Source: Diphasiastrum complanatum (lineage: Eukaryota > Streptophyta > Lycopodiopsida > Lycopodiales > Lycopodiaceae). Taken from it: 64,000 bases of DNA. This document shows, one piece after another, positions 1 to 11,159 of the stretch. The translations under genes and the position numbers were made by a program. Within the stretch, counting starts at the first letter, position 1. Every line of letters begins with the position of its first letter. The notes under the pieces are model-generated. The model saw only the letters and a list, made by a program, of their open reading frames with translations, was not told the origin of the DNA and did not search any database. Location of the stretch: NCBI GenBank assembly GCA_029204225.1, contig CM055098.1, forward strand, positions 25,112,973 through 25,176,972, written 5' to 3'.

Positions 1-640
1 CCCGATGAATCGAAATCAGAATACCAAAAATTTTGGAGAGGTCACAGCAAAGAGTTTGGTATGGTATTTAAAATTGAAGAACTAGAACTCATACGAGTAA
101 AACATGTAACAGGAACATAAAAGGAGCCGGTTGTGATCTTCCATTTTCAAATGTTAGACTTACAAGATGCCTATGACCTAGTTTGTGATAGCATTAAGCA
201 CCTCTTTGGAAATGTTACCTGCGCAATTTTGGATGACAAAAGAGATCTTGAAGCTCTAGAGAATAAATATGTTACATACATAAATGTGGAAAATAAGGTA
301 ATAAGTAAGTCCATAGGCCTAAAAACAATAAGAGAAAGAAACTGTGGCTTTATTAGTGCGTATGCATAGTTTACAAGCAAAGAAACACAGAAATAGTACG
401 AATTTTGAAGCTGAACCAAAATTGGAAGCAAAAGTTGCTGCAGAAGAAGCGCTGGTTGAGAATTTTTAATCTCAGTTTGATACAAAAAAAGAAGAAATAC
501 AACCAGGAATACTGGAAAATAGTTTATGTCAATTTTTTGACAAAATCAAGATTGAGTTTCTGAAAGAGAGACAGAGAGGAGTAAGGATGACGGTTCAATT
601 CTTTCTGAGGAAGACTTGGTGGAGTTTTAGTCTATTATGT
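1..640 (+). pseudogene. Decayed coding-like stretch, unknown product
   Basis: Frame 1 is open from the window edge to a TAA at 118-120 and then continues open in the same frame to position 369, through segments such as DAYDLVCDSIKHLF and CAILDDKRDLEALENKYV. A second frame from 363 reads EAEPKLEAKVAAEEALVENF, then one stop, then SQFDTKKEEIQPG onward to about 650. The amino-acid composition is acidic and lysine-rich, more like real coding sequence than a random AT-rich frame. I recognise no domain. A GTAATAAGT at about 298-306 could be a splice donor and a TAG at about 369 an acceptor, so the stops might lie in introns. It may be the remains of a gene that enters from the left edge. This is a guess from open-frame length only. 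Confidence 0.25.
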
Positions 641-1157
641 AGAATGATAGTACTATCGTCGACATAGTATAGACATGAATTTTGAAATTTAATTGCAGAA
701 TTGCAGACAATCTAAAACAATAAACCTTAGCATGCATAATCTGATTGAATGCAATGGGAAAATGTCTAAATCATGGCAGTTCCATTTCTGAGTCGAATAA
801 TAGGCAATACAAGTATAAGGTCTTGTAATACATGCACAACTAAAAAAGTGCCTTATTAAAAGCCTCAAATATACAGAGTTTCAAAAACTTTGCTTTTAAA
901 ACCATTCCAATCTCAAATTAGATTGGCTCTATCCGAAACGGCCTATCCCGACTAATTTTCGATCAAAAAAATAAGCATTTATTTTGATGAACTGTTCATA
1001 GGTCATTATGATATAAACTAAGTAACTAACAAACTTTTCATGTATTTTGACTTTGTACATGACCATCGGTTTTAGTTCGGTCGTATGAATGTGGTATTAG
1101 TTTCCAGGTTTTCTATATACAATTACTAAAAAGTATATAAGATATAATGCATGGGAT

Positions 1158-1734
1158 TTAAGTAGAAAATGTTGAGGTTGGGATCCAAGCAACTTGTTCT
1201 TTTGGGAGAGTGGCACGAATCATGAGGATGTCTTGTTCGTGTGTAGGCCACTCTATATCAATTCGACGTCCAAGGTAAGAAAAAGATGACTGGTATGTCG
1301 TCTCTGCTTTCAAGATATGTACTATGCCTAAAGCGATGGAGAATGCAAGCGCAGTGCGTTGATATTGATTGCACGCTACTCCTGTAGTTTTGTCTAGGTC
1401 CCACGAATAGCAATATGCTTTAAGATAAGCATGAATTTCTTCTTGCAAACAGGAAGGTAATGCCGAAATTCGTTCTTTAAGGCTAAGTAACTCGTTTTTT
1501 TTAACTTGATCCATTTCCCTTCCAGTTTCCTATGAAATATGAAAGCGACTTAATCTGGGAACTCGAGCACTGCCGCTGTTCAGGATAGACCGTTTCAGGA
1601 ACCAGGTAAGTATAACGTGTCTGTTTTAAAAGATGCAACGAATAGGTGTACAGTTCGTCAAAAAATCCAAGAGTAGCAGTGTGAAATCTAGGAATATTGA
1701 TACAAGCTGGTTTTTTGTAGTACATGTACAACAA
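1158..1734 (-). CDS. Hypothetical protein in two overlapping frames
   Basis: Two minus-strand open frames overlap by 14 bases. The upstream one (1734 to 1501, 77 codons) ends in FIGNWKGNGSS. The downstream one (1514 to 1158, 118 codons) begins MDQVKKNELLSLKERISALP and ends just after VAWIPTSTFST. Together they could be a single protein broken by a frameshift, or two exons joined near the overlap, where an AG precedes GGAAATGG. The second frame has mixed, non-repetitive composition with a likely amphipathic helix near its start. I recognise no family. It lies downstream of, and on the same strand as, the RPA-like exons at 2198-3265, so it could be a 3' part of that locus, but nothing RPA-specific is visible in it. 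Confidence 0.25.
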
Positions 1735-2197
1735 TAAGGAAAAAAAACTAGTTCATAATCTAAAAGCATGGACACGTAAAAAAGCACTGCGATTTTGAAA
1801 TGAGCTTCGAAATTCTAATTACATAGGTTTTATAATAAGTACCGTATTTTCTTTTTTAGTTTTTTGTAAGTCCGAGGCTATGGAATAGTATTGGAACAGT
1901 GTCAAAACCTAAGTCAGAAACCAGGGGAAAAAATTAAACGTTGCACATTGGTAAAGGGTGAATTTCAGAAGCCTTGTGAAATTAGACTCCTGAACAATGG
2001 AAGTAACATATTGAATATTTCAACGTGCAATAGTATTAAAGCATAACAATACACAATATTGGGTTATGTACAGAGATGTACAGCAGATTTTATTTCAAGA
2101 AAGAGAAGGTTTGTGGCATTGTACAAGTAAAGGGACATTTTTCTAAGCTAAAGTGAAAACTACAACCATATCCTGAACCATGTCTTTTTTTGCATAC

Positions 2198-3265
2198 CTC
2201 TTTGTTAATGTCGACGTGTTTTGTTTGCTCATAAAAGGCCCGCACGAGTTTATCGTAACAATGGCCTTGTGGCACTTCAGCAAATATTGTTTTCTCAGAT
2301 ATTGAAAACTGTAGGGACTTTGAATTTTTCCATACGCCCAAATTTTTGATAGAGTAAATTTGTCGGCTTTCAGTATGGAATGCACCAACAAGATCTTGAA
2401 ACAGGTCAGTTGAATTCTCCCAGAACACGACCTACATGCATTTCGTATAAGTTACATGTATTACATATTGAATATCTAGATCTATATTATGTATATGTGC
2501 AAGAAACGTAGCTGAAGTTGCTGACCTGACCCTGGTCTTCTTGCTCAAATCCATTTTTAACAAGCAAAATTTTTCTATTGTATCCAGTCGGTCCAATTCC
2601 TGTTATTGTAACTGCAACAGTTGCCACTGAGCACAGATCCATGCACAGTAGGATTTTCGGCAATTACATTTTCACAATGAGTTCGAAATTCTGATATCAA
2701 TATTTTTGGGAGAAATTTGACATGTACTCCGAAAGGTTCAGTTTTTTGTAATTGAAGTTTTGGATCCATATACCAAAACTAAATCCGAAGTCCCACAATC
2801 GTAAGGTATTGTTTTGGTTCGGATATCAAAACCCTGTATTCGAATATAGTCGTCCATGTTAATTGCATGCAACAAGGATTTGTAATTAATTTCCCAAACT
2901 GATACAGTGATGGTAGCATCACCGTGTGCATCGGTTATATCAAGTTTCAAGTATTTTCCATACTTTGATTCAGCACCATAATTCCCATATTTTGCTAACA
3001 CTTTACCTTCACTGTACATGCTTTCTATACCTACATGCACATCTTCTATGTAGATTTGTGCTATTCTGTCAACCAATGCAAGCGGCCGGGGATGTGAAGG
3101 TGAAACAGATGTCTGGACAAGCTTCATTTTCTTGTTTACCAATTCCCTATCGGGAAACTGTAACTGGTTTTCATTACGAATATGTAGACTACTAGCACCG
3201 GCATCGACACTTGTTGATGTCGAAGAAATAGTTTGCGAAATTATGGAACTCGTAGCTGGAATCAA
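2198..3265 (-). CDS. RPA1-like OB-fold protein, fragmentary
   Basis: At least three minus-strand segments resemble the large subunit of replication protein A, or the RPA-like proteins carried by plant Helitrons; both bind single-stranded DNA. Segment 1 (3265-2738, starting MIPATSSII) contains an OB-fold pattern: KYLKLDITDAHGDATITVSVWE followed by IRIQGFDIRT. Segment 2 (2611-2526) encodes ITGIGPTGYNRKILLVKNG and follows an acceptor TTGCAG. It joins in phase 0 to segment 3 (2431-2198), which begins VVFWENSTDLFQDLVGAF and continues IYSIKNLGVWKNSKSLQFS, the second half of the OB-fold. A donor GTATGC follows 2198. The join between segments 1 and 2 is unresolved, since an overlapping frame runs at 2769-2575. 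No C-terminal zinc finger is visible. It could be a host RPA1 paralogue or a Helitron passenger gene; the fragmentary state favours the latter. Confidence 0.5.
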
Positions 3266-5696
3266 AACCTGTGTTTGATTTCGGGTATCGATTTTATCTA
3301 TACCAATACAAAAGTCTTAGACAAAAAACATACAACTTCAAACAAGAAATGTACAGGCATTATGGCACGCAAAAAATGGGCATAATTTTTTTGCGATACT
3401 AATTTGTGCAAAAAGACCACTTTCAAAATGTCGGCCTAAGCTTTACCGTCCGATGCAGTAATCCGTGTTTCGCTCTTTTTTGTAGGAAATTGTCCTGTTG
3501 CAAAACATCCATTTCTATTTGGTGCAATTCCTCTATTTCAAAACATGTTCAGTTTTTTATTTACATCACAAACCACGAAGGAATCTGTGCTTTCTCTTAC
3601 AGAATGCATGTTCATTATTATGAATACAATTTACATTGCGTACTCTTATTTCTACTTACCATCAGTAACATCGTCTACGAACATGAGATTAGCATCCAAC
3701 ATATCCGAATCTTTTTTTGAAATCGACTCCATCTACATGTCACAGAATGGGGCATTTGTATTTGGCAGACAACAAGGCTCAAACAAGAAGCATGAAGAAA
3801 GGTATCAATTTAAGAATACATTATCTGTGCACGGGAACTACGTACACGTATGCACAATCGTATGTTGTCACTCCAGACCATGCAATTTTTGAATTCGGAA
3901 ATGCATTACAACAATGTCAGTGCTAGGTCTCTCGAACAAAGAATACAAATCAAAAACAAGATCACAATTAGAATAGGTTTCCAAAAAGTTTGTAAGAAGA
4001 AAGGGAGCAGTTCTTTTCTTGCGTATTCGTCGTATGTTCGTATTAGGAAATTGAATCCAGTATATATGAAGTCTTGTTACATGTTTCCTTACTGTATGTG
4101 GTATAGCTTTCAGATCATAGTGTGATCAGAACAGCAACAGCCAATTCCAATTGCGTGTTCGGTTCAATGTACACGAACCGACAAAGTAGTGGCAACTACA
4201 GAAGTGAATGAAATCAAGTCGGGGTTCTGTTGTGTCGGGTTCCTTGGTTTTCGACACGTTAAACCAAGAGAGAAAAACAAATTTCTAGAATAAAAATCGT
4301 GTTTGTAATTTAGTACTAGTAATTATAATATGAATGGATGAAATATAAATCTAAACACTTGCTGCAAAGGCAGGGCCCAAAACATTGAACCTGAACCTAA
4401 ATCCAATCAGGAAAAAAATTGGTCACGTTTGCGTCATCTCTGAATCGAATCACCTTTGAAGGTAGGTTTCAGTCTGCTTTCATCTATTTACATTTTTTTA
4501 TTGCTTTTCATCTGAAGACATGCACATTGTTATCATTGAGGAGGCAAGGTTTAAGATCATTGAATGGACATCTCTTCATGGAAGGTATCATTACCAGTCT
4601 GAACAATAGTTGGTTTGCAAGTGACAGAACATTATGCCTTTGTACAATGAATATAGTTTTTCGATAAAGCCAAAAAAGAAACAGAAGAGTTACAGACATG
4701 CTTCGTTGGTACCTCATAGAAATATTTTTCACACAGTTTCAGGACAACATAGATCAAGTATTTGGACTCGCTTCTAAGAAATTGGTGCCCAGAGATGTGC
4801 ATGGGCAATTTTCTGAACAGCCTCCTCTCCATGAGAACTGCCTCCTTTCAGCTACAGTTGTGGATTATAAGTGGCATTAGAATTGAGACTTTCATAGTTT
4901 GTAAGTTGTTTTTCCTGTCATTCTAGCTAGTCCCATGGCAAAAAACAGGGTAACGAAGTGAAAGGCTCCCGCCCAATGGCATTATGTCTATTTCAAAACA
5001 TATGAAGGAACTCATTCCAAATAATGGAGTGTCTGCAAACCAAATTTAGAGAGAGCGACAATATGTGTGGGTTTTGAAAGGAAATGCGAAAAGCAAGCGA
5101 ACTATAGGTCCAGTATGACAACGAAGATGGACCAAGCTTCAGATCTAAGCCCCTTACTCAGAATCTAAGCGAAGATGATAACGGAAATTACATTGAGCTC
5201 GAAAATTCTGAAATGACACTTACAAATGCATTTACAAGCAACAATCCATTGTCCAACTCCAAGGTCAGTGATAGGGAGGCATGTAGCAAAAGACGGGTGC
5301 GAAGCCTTTTCAGACTTCAAACAAAGAGACCCATCTCACTGGAAGTTCAATATGCCGAACAACACATACGACTATCATGTTTTTGGAATTCTGTGTAACT
5401 GTAGAAAACCTGGAAAAAGCAGTACGTTCAATTATGCCTATATATAGTCTTTTATTTTTTGAAACCAATGCAAATCCTTTTCAATTGAAATTGTGTGGCA
5501 ACTATAAAGTATGTAGGTTGTAGTTTTGGCTCTGATCAGAAAAACCGTTCAAAGTAGAAGCACAAGCAATTGGCAAAATGCAGTAGGAGAATCTAGTCCG
5601 GTGACTGGACTACTTTCTGGAAACTAACCACAGAAAATGAAACAATTCATTGCCTATTATTTGCAATCTGCAATTTCTTCAATCACTGGCTTCCTC

Positions 5697-5700
<4 letters not shown>

Positions 5701-5728
<28 letters not shown>
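5701..5728. repeat. (TA)14 microsatellite
   Basis: Uninterrupted alternating TA for 28 bases in an intergenic region. Confidence 0.95.
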
Positions 5729-7720
5729 GCCTTGTATTCTTCATAGAACTCATGCAAGTCAAAACTTTCCTTCCATTGCTTAATCACACCTTGAAATAGC
5801 TCCTGCAAGGATTTAGCTCACAGTGGCCTGGGAGAGCTCAGAGCTTGAAGGGCATGTTGTTTTCTTAACTGGACAGCAAGTATTACGAGCAAAAATCCAA
5901 CCTATGGATATAAATTAAAGGAACCTTGTACTCGTTCTGATTACAGGTAACCTCTTTAAATTAGTATAGGCCCTTGAAATTGGATCTTGGATCCACAGTC
6001 GAAACATCCTCCTCACAATTTTATTCCTTAAATTTTGTAAAATGACCTCAAAGATGAACAGTTTGAATTTTACTTGCAAATGCGACAGTTTAATTTTGCA
6101 AACTCGACTTTTTGTTAACTTTTCAAAACTAAGCAAACCTGAATCTCAAAATTATTATTTGATTCTGACAAAATGACATTACTTCTTGGGCCACCTACCT
6201 TTGGAAAGACCACGTCGGGTGCCTAACATCTTGGAAGATGTAAGCGACATCATGACAACCAGAACACTTTGTTTGTTCCTCACAATTTTATCCAGATTGT
6301 CAAATGTTTAAGACAAACTGTTTTCATGTCATGGATTCCTAAGACCATGGTGGTTCCAGCCTGCAGCAGAGAGTTTTGGACTTTCTGATGATATCATGCC
6401 TTTTTCAGAAAGTCAGCTGGTCTATCAAGGGCCAGGTGTCAAGCTTATCAACTCACAACATGTTTTAGTCAACAAATTTTCAGAAAGCTTTACAAGTTTC
6501 ATTCTGGCGAAAACATTGCACAGGAGTTGTGAAAACCTTTTGATAGATCAAAGAGTCATCCTGCGGTAGTGGTCACTAAAAATATGCTCTCAGCAATTGG
6601 GAGCTCTTTCTAGCTTGCTTTTCAAGAGAATAGCTTTTAATGAAGCGGGACTCTTGTATATACATAGTCAAAACTATACATGTATGGCAAGACCCATAAA
6701 TATATATTGTTTCTGCCTAAATCGTGCTATTTGAAAATGTTCTTCTTAGGCTATTTGTATGAGTCAATCTGATTTCGATGCATTGACTTTGCGATTTCGT
6801 GAGCTTGCACCACTGCAACTCTTTCTTTTTTACTATTTATATAATAGCGCGGAAAAGGGGAGAGGCTTAATTGATTGCAGCACAGTAGCATGCAAAATTT
6901 TTCATCAGGTACTTGTATGTTGAGGAAAAGAAGCATCATGGCAATGAAAACTGATATTCAAGGCAAGAAAGGGGACAAGAAGAGGCTGCGTGATGGCATT
7001 GACAGCCAAAGGTGCAGGGGGAGGGGGTAGTATCTGTAAGAAAGAGAGGCGATGGGGATGCAAAGCATGCGCGTATAATAGAGCTTATGTTTGTCAACGT
7101 GGATTCAGCCTCATTGACATGCAAGACGTTTAACTACGATCACCGCAACTACCAGTCTTTCAACTGTAAGTCTGGTTAGCACAGTTGGACCAAAGGGAAT
7201 TGTGAATAGTAATACGATGATGAGTGTCTTGCTCGATACTAACAAACATACCAACAATCCTGATGCTACTGATTTGGGTTTTGAAGATCACTCTATTGAC
7301 CACACCCGGGACAATGAAATAAACAAAAGACAGTTTTCGAAATTTGCAACACCAAAAAGAAAACTTCGTAACATTGACCATGAGTATCAAAATACGCACA
7401 CTTGCAAGAGAAACACGCTTACCCGTCAACACCAACAATCGGCAATTTTTTGAACAAAGAAGACTGTAGACAGCCACAAAAATCTTCGAACAGAACACAG
7501 GCAAGATTCCCACGATCAAAACAGCTACACAACAGCGCGTCAGCGAAACTCTTTTCAAACCAGCATGAAACCGTAGACCATGAAATTGCACAGACCATGA
7601 GATTGTAGCACGAACACTTTGATGTTGTCGCAAAACAGCCATTCCCTTCGTCTGCCAGAAACAAAACAAATCTTGGTCTCCAACGGAACCATAGTATGCA
7701 GCGACAACAGACCTTGGAAA

Positions 7721-7830
7721 TGGCAAGAAACGTGGAACACGAGTCCACATGTGAACCAACAAAGAATTAAAAAAATGGCAAGAATTGTGGTACACGAGTC
7801 CACGTGTGAACCAACAAAGAATTAAAAAAA
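7721..7830. repeat. 55-bp tandem duplication
   Basis: Two adjacent copies, 7721-7775 and 7776-7830, begin TGGCAAGAA and share CACGAGTCCAC and GTGAACCAACAAAGAATTAA. They differ at a few positions; the second copy carries a CACGTG hexamer where the first has CACATG. No gene is assigned here. Confidence 0.85.
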
Positions 7831-8896
7831 ACCGGTACTATAATTTGAAAAAAAAAAAAAGGCAATAGCTCAAGGAAAAAACATTTTGAATAGCCAATTC
7901 ATTTAAAACTGTCACATGTCGTACTCAGGAAAACCTAAAATACAAATTTCAATTATTTATTTATGTCTTTTTTATGAGAATCACAACACAAGCAGGTCAA
8001 TCCTTAACATGAACGCTAAATCCTCCTTGCAAAGCAAGGCAGGGCCAAAAAGAGAGGAAAAGAAGGGAAAAGGAACTTTTAAACGATAGAATTGATTATT
8101 CATGAAAGAAAACTTACCAATGAGCACATCCACATGAAGCATAAGTATACATAATGAGAAACAAGTTGAAGAAAGCAATGGAAGAAGAGAAAATTACTTG
8201 CTATAATTGCAAAACATACCCAACTACAAAAATGTGCTCGATTTCTAAATAATGTCCAAGATGTCACATGAGAAATTCCAACCAAAACACAAAATTGAGC
8301 AATAACTTCTTACTTAAAATTACATTTGCAAAACCATATCTCCATATTTTCTTAATACATGGGGCATTTTGAAAAAGATTCAAGATTTGGAAGAGGAGGC
8401 CTACTGCATGGGAAATCATGAAGTTATTATATATACTAGAGAATTACCGATGAGCTTGCTCCTTGTTTATATGTTCTTGTAGATTTGTTGTTGCTTTTTG
8501 GAAATCATCATTGTTTTGTCTATCATTGTGCCATATACCTACAAGCTATAAAGAAAAAATTTATTTTGTGTGCAGTAGTAATAACTGAAAAATTCACTAA
8601 CAAAAAAAACCACCCCAAATAAACTAGTTGGATCTTACAATAACCACATAAAAATGTTCATAATTCATATTGTTCATTGCACTCGAAACTGTAAACTAAT
8701 CACTGAAATGTAACAAAATTCTTTACCATAATAATTGTTATAGCTCCTGGAAAAAACTATACATCCTACAAAACAACATAAGCTGTAACTAATCATATAC
8801 AACATAAACATGTATTGCATACGTCAATTGCATTAGAATTTATGAACTAATCATTCATATGCAACAAAGTTCTTAGCATTGTAATTTGTAACTATG

Positions 8897-11123
8897 TTAG
8901 CCACCACCAGAAGAACCATAAGTTCTACCAAAGAACATAAGTTGTAACCGATCGTATCCAGCAAGAGCACCAGCTCCAGCCAATGCCCTTAGAATGTTGA
9001 CACTTGCACCCTTGAACAAAGATCTATAACCCTCCCTTTCAATGATTTGCTTGAAGCATTCCATGGAACTTTTGTATTTGACATGCTCACCAGAGGTCAG
9101 CATCATCCGACGACGTACAGTGTCTATGGGGTACACTGCTAAGCCAGCAACGGTTGTGGTGCCCCATCCAAGCATGAAATTTGCTAGAAAATTGTGCTGC
9201 AGAGGCAAATAATAGTCAATCTTTCATCAAAATATGAAGGAATTAGAGTGGCTTTTGACAATAAGATAAGGTATGAAATCATAAAAAGAAGTTGCAACTT
9301 GCACTCTTTGAAAAGAAAATTTAGTTCCTACTCAAGAAAACTAGAAGTTGCCCAAAGAACCATCTCAAAAATATTGATTAAGTCCTGAAACATACTCTTA
9401 AATAACAAGATGTAGAGTGCATTGTGATGAAAACTAAAACCTTCAGGAGAGTTGAGTAAAGAACATGCTAAGAAGGAAATGATCGGATACTTCTCTAATT
9501 AAACAAGTAAAATGAGCAAGCAATCATCAAAACTGAACTCTTCTCAAAAACATGCATTCTAGAAAGCCAAATAAATAAAGTAGGCATATAATTGATGTGA
9601 AAATAATGAAATAAATGTAAACATGTCCTATGAAGATGCAGTACCACGTAAGAGGATCCCAACACTGTCAGGTTCTACTATGTCCTATAAATATTCATAG
9701 GCTAGTCATTGCATCTACAGTGAAGATGAAATTCATTAAGCTACAAGTTTGGGTCAGTCAAATTCACAAATTTCTAGCTTTGGAACTAAAACATACTCCC
9801 TCACTTTTATTTGAGCAGATAGATTACCTGTAGATTTCCTGCCAAGACAACTGGCTTCATTGAGTCATATAATCCAAAGTAGAGGCCACGATACAGACTG
9901 ATACCCACACAAGAGACAACAAATCCACGATATAATCCAATAATTCCATCTGTCTGCAAAGTCTTTTTGTAGACGTCCATCATACCATTGAACTGGCGTT
10001 GTGATCCTTTTCTTGAGTCGACAGGATCAGTTGCCAAACGCGTACGCGCATAATCAAGTGGGTATACAAAAACTAAAGAAGCACCACCCGCAGCAGCACC
10101 AGATGCTACGTTCCCTGCAAACCACTTCCAATAACCATCCCTGTCTTTTTTGTGATCAAACATTCTCTTAAAATGGTCCTTGAAGGCAAAGTTGAGTGCC
10201 TGCATGAGAGATCAGACTCTAGAAGATAAATTGTTGTGTTGCCTACAACTGTGATGCTAGAAAAAAGCTCACCAAAATGAAAGTTTATATTGTAATACAT
10301 ATTCCTGAACACAAAATAGACATAACTGCACTAGAACAAAGCTTTAAATCAAAAGAATTGGGAGTAAATCGATCATATCTTTAGAGTAAGAAACTAAATT
10401 CTCTGAATAAAAAAAACAGAGTTTTAACGTGAAAATAAACAGGAAAAATTCAATATTCACGTAGTTGATTCAAGAAGTAAATAAAAAAGTATACTAGATA
10501 GGGGAAGAGAATTGAAGAAACTTTCAAAGCAATCAAATTCATGTAAGAACATGCACTCAGATTGCAAAATATCCAGGAGCACAGACAAAAGTATGACAAA
10601 GACTTACCTGGGTGGGGAAGTATCTGATGACATTCACCAAGTTTCCACGCCAAAGTGAAAATACTCCCTCTTCTCGTGCTGTCCGTGCGAAACAATCAAG
10701 CATACCTTTGTAAGGCTCCGAAAGTTTTCCTGTCTTAAGCAATTCATCTTGAGTCTGCAAAAGCAACTTAACACGCTCAATGGGTGCAGCTACGGTTTTA
10801 GAGATAGCTGCTGCAACTCCACCCATGATCAAGTCCACCGTAAAAGATTTGTCCCTCTCTGATGGAGACGCAAGAAAAACATGATCGGTAGGAAGAAATG
10901 ACCTAGTTGCATACCCTGAATAATTGCAGCTGATAGCTGCAGCATGAATTGCAAATTTATCAAATCTATTAGAACATATTGGCCTTGCTCCAATTACTGG
11001 ATGTAGAGGAACAATTCTCCTCACAAAATTCTGTGAGAAATTCCCGCACCGAGTGAGGTTGCTCTCCCTATAAGGTCCCCACGTTTTCTGTGAGATTGTT
11101 GGAAATTGCACTGTGTCCGACAT
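8897..11123 (-). CDS. AAC: Mitochondrial ADP/ATP carrier (adenine nucleotide translocator)
   Basis: Exchanges cytosolic ADP for matrix ATP across the inner mitochondrial membrane; member of the mitochondrial carrier family. Coding exons: 11123-10608 (172 codons), 10199-9828 (124) and 9196-8897 (99 plus stop), giving 395 aa. All junctions are phase 0 with GT donors and TGCAG acceptors. The three carrier repeats are visible: [28 protein letters not shown] with DELLKTG and [40 protein letters not shown] with GIIGLYRGF; and [16 protein letters not shown] with [18 protein letters not shown]. Each repeat has a PX[DE]XX[KR] signature (PIERVK, PLDYAR, PIDTVR). An N-terminal extension of about 90 residues, rich in Arg, Ser and Asn, resembles the presequence typical of plant carriers. 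The nucleotide-carrier hexapeptide reads RRRMML instead of the usual RRRMMM. The start at 11123 is the first Met after a 3' splice site in the leader. Confidence 0.95.
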
Positions 11124-11152
11124 TGAGACTCGAGTTGAAAATTCAAATAGCC
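11124..11152 (-). promoter_or_regulatory. 5' UTR 3' splice site of the carrier gene
   Basis: On the minus strand GATGTTGCAG precedes G at 11151, 28 bases upstream of the start codon at 11123. This looks like an acceptor for a leader intron. The matching donor was not fixed; one candidate is GGAAG/GTAGCA near 11294. Confidence 0.45.
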
Positions 11153-11159
11153 TGCAACA

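Larger units (their letters stand above)
3300..8896. other. Intergenic AT-rich stretch, no recognised gene
   Basis: No frame here matches a family I know. Several 60-115 codon open frames exist on both strands, but they overlap each other and lack domain motifs. The stretch holds a (TA)n run at 5701-5728 and a 55-bp tandem duplication at 7721-7830. The longest frame (7795-7160, minus, 211 codons) is discussed under rejected items. Confidence 0.6.

Noticed and set aside
7160-7795. 211-codon minus-strand open frame
   Set aside because: It overlaps several other long frames on both strands, is rich in Cys, Phe, Val and Ile without any domain motif, and runs through a tandem repeat. It looks like a stop-poor stretch, not a gene.
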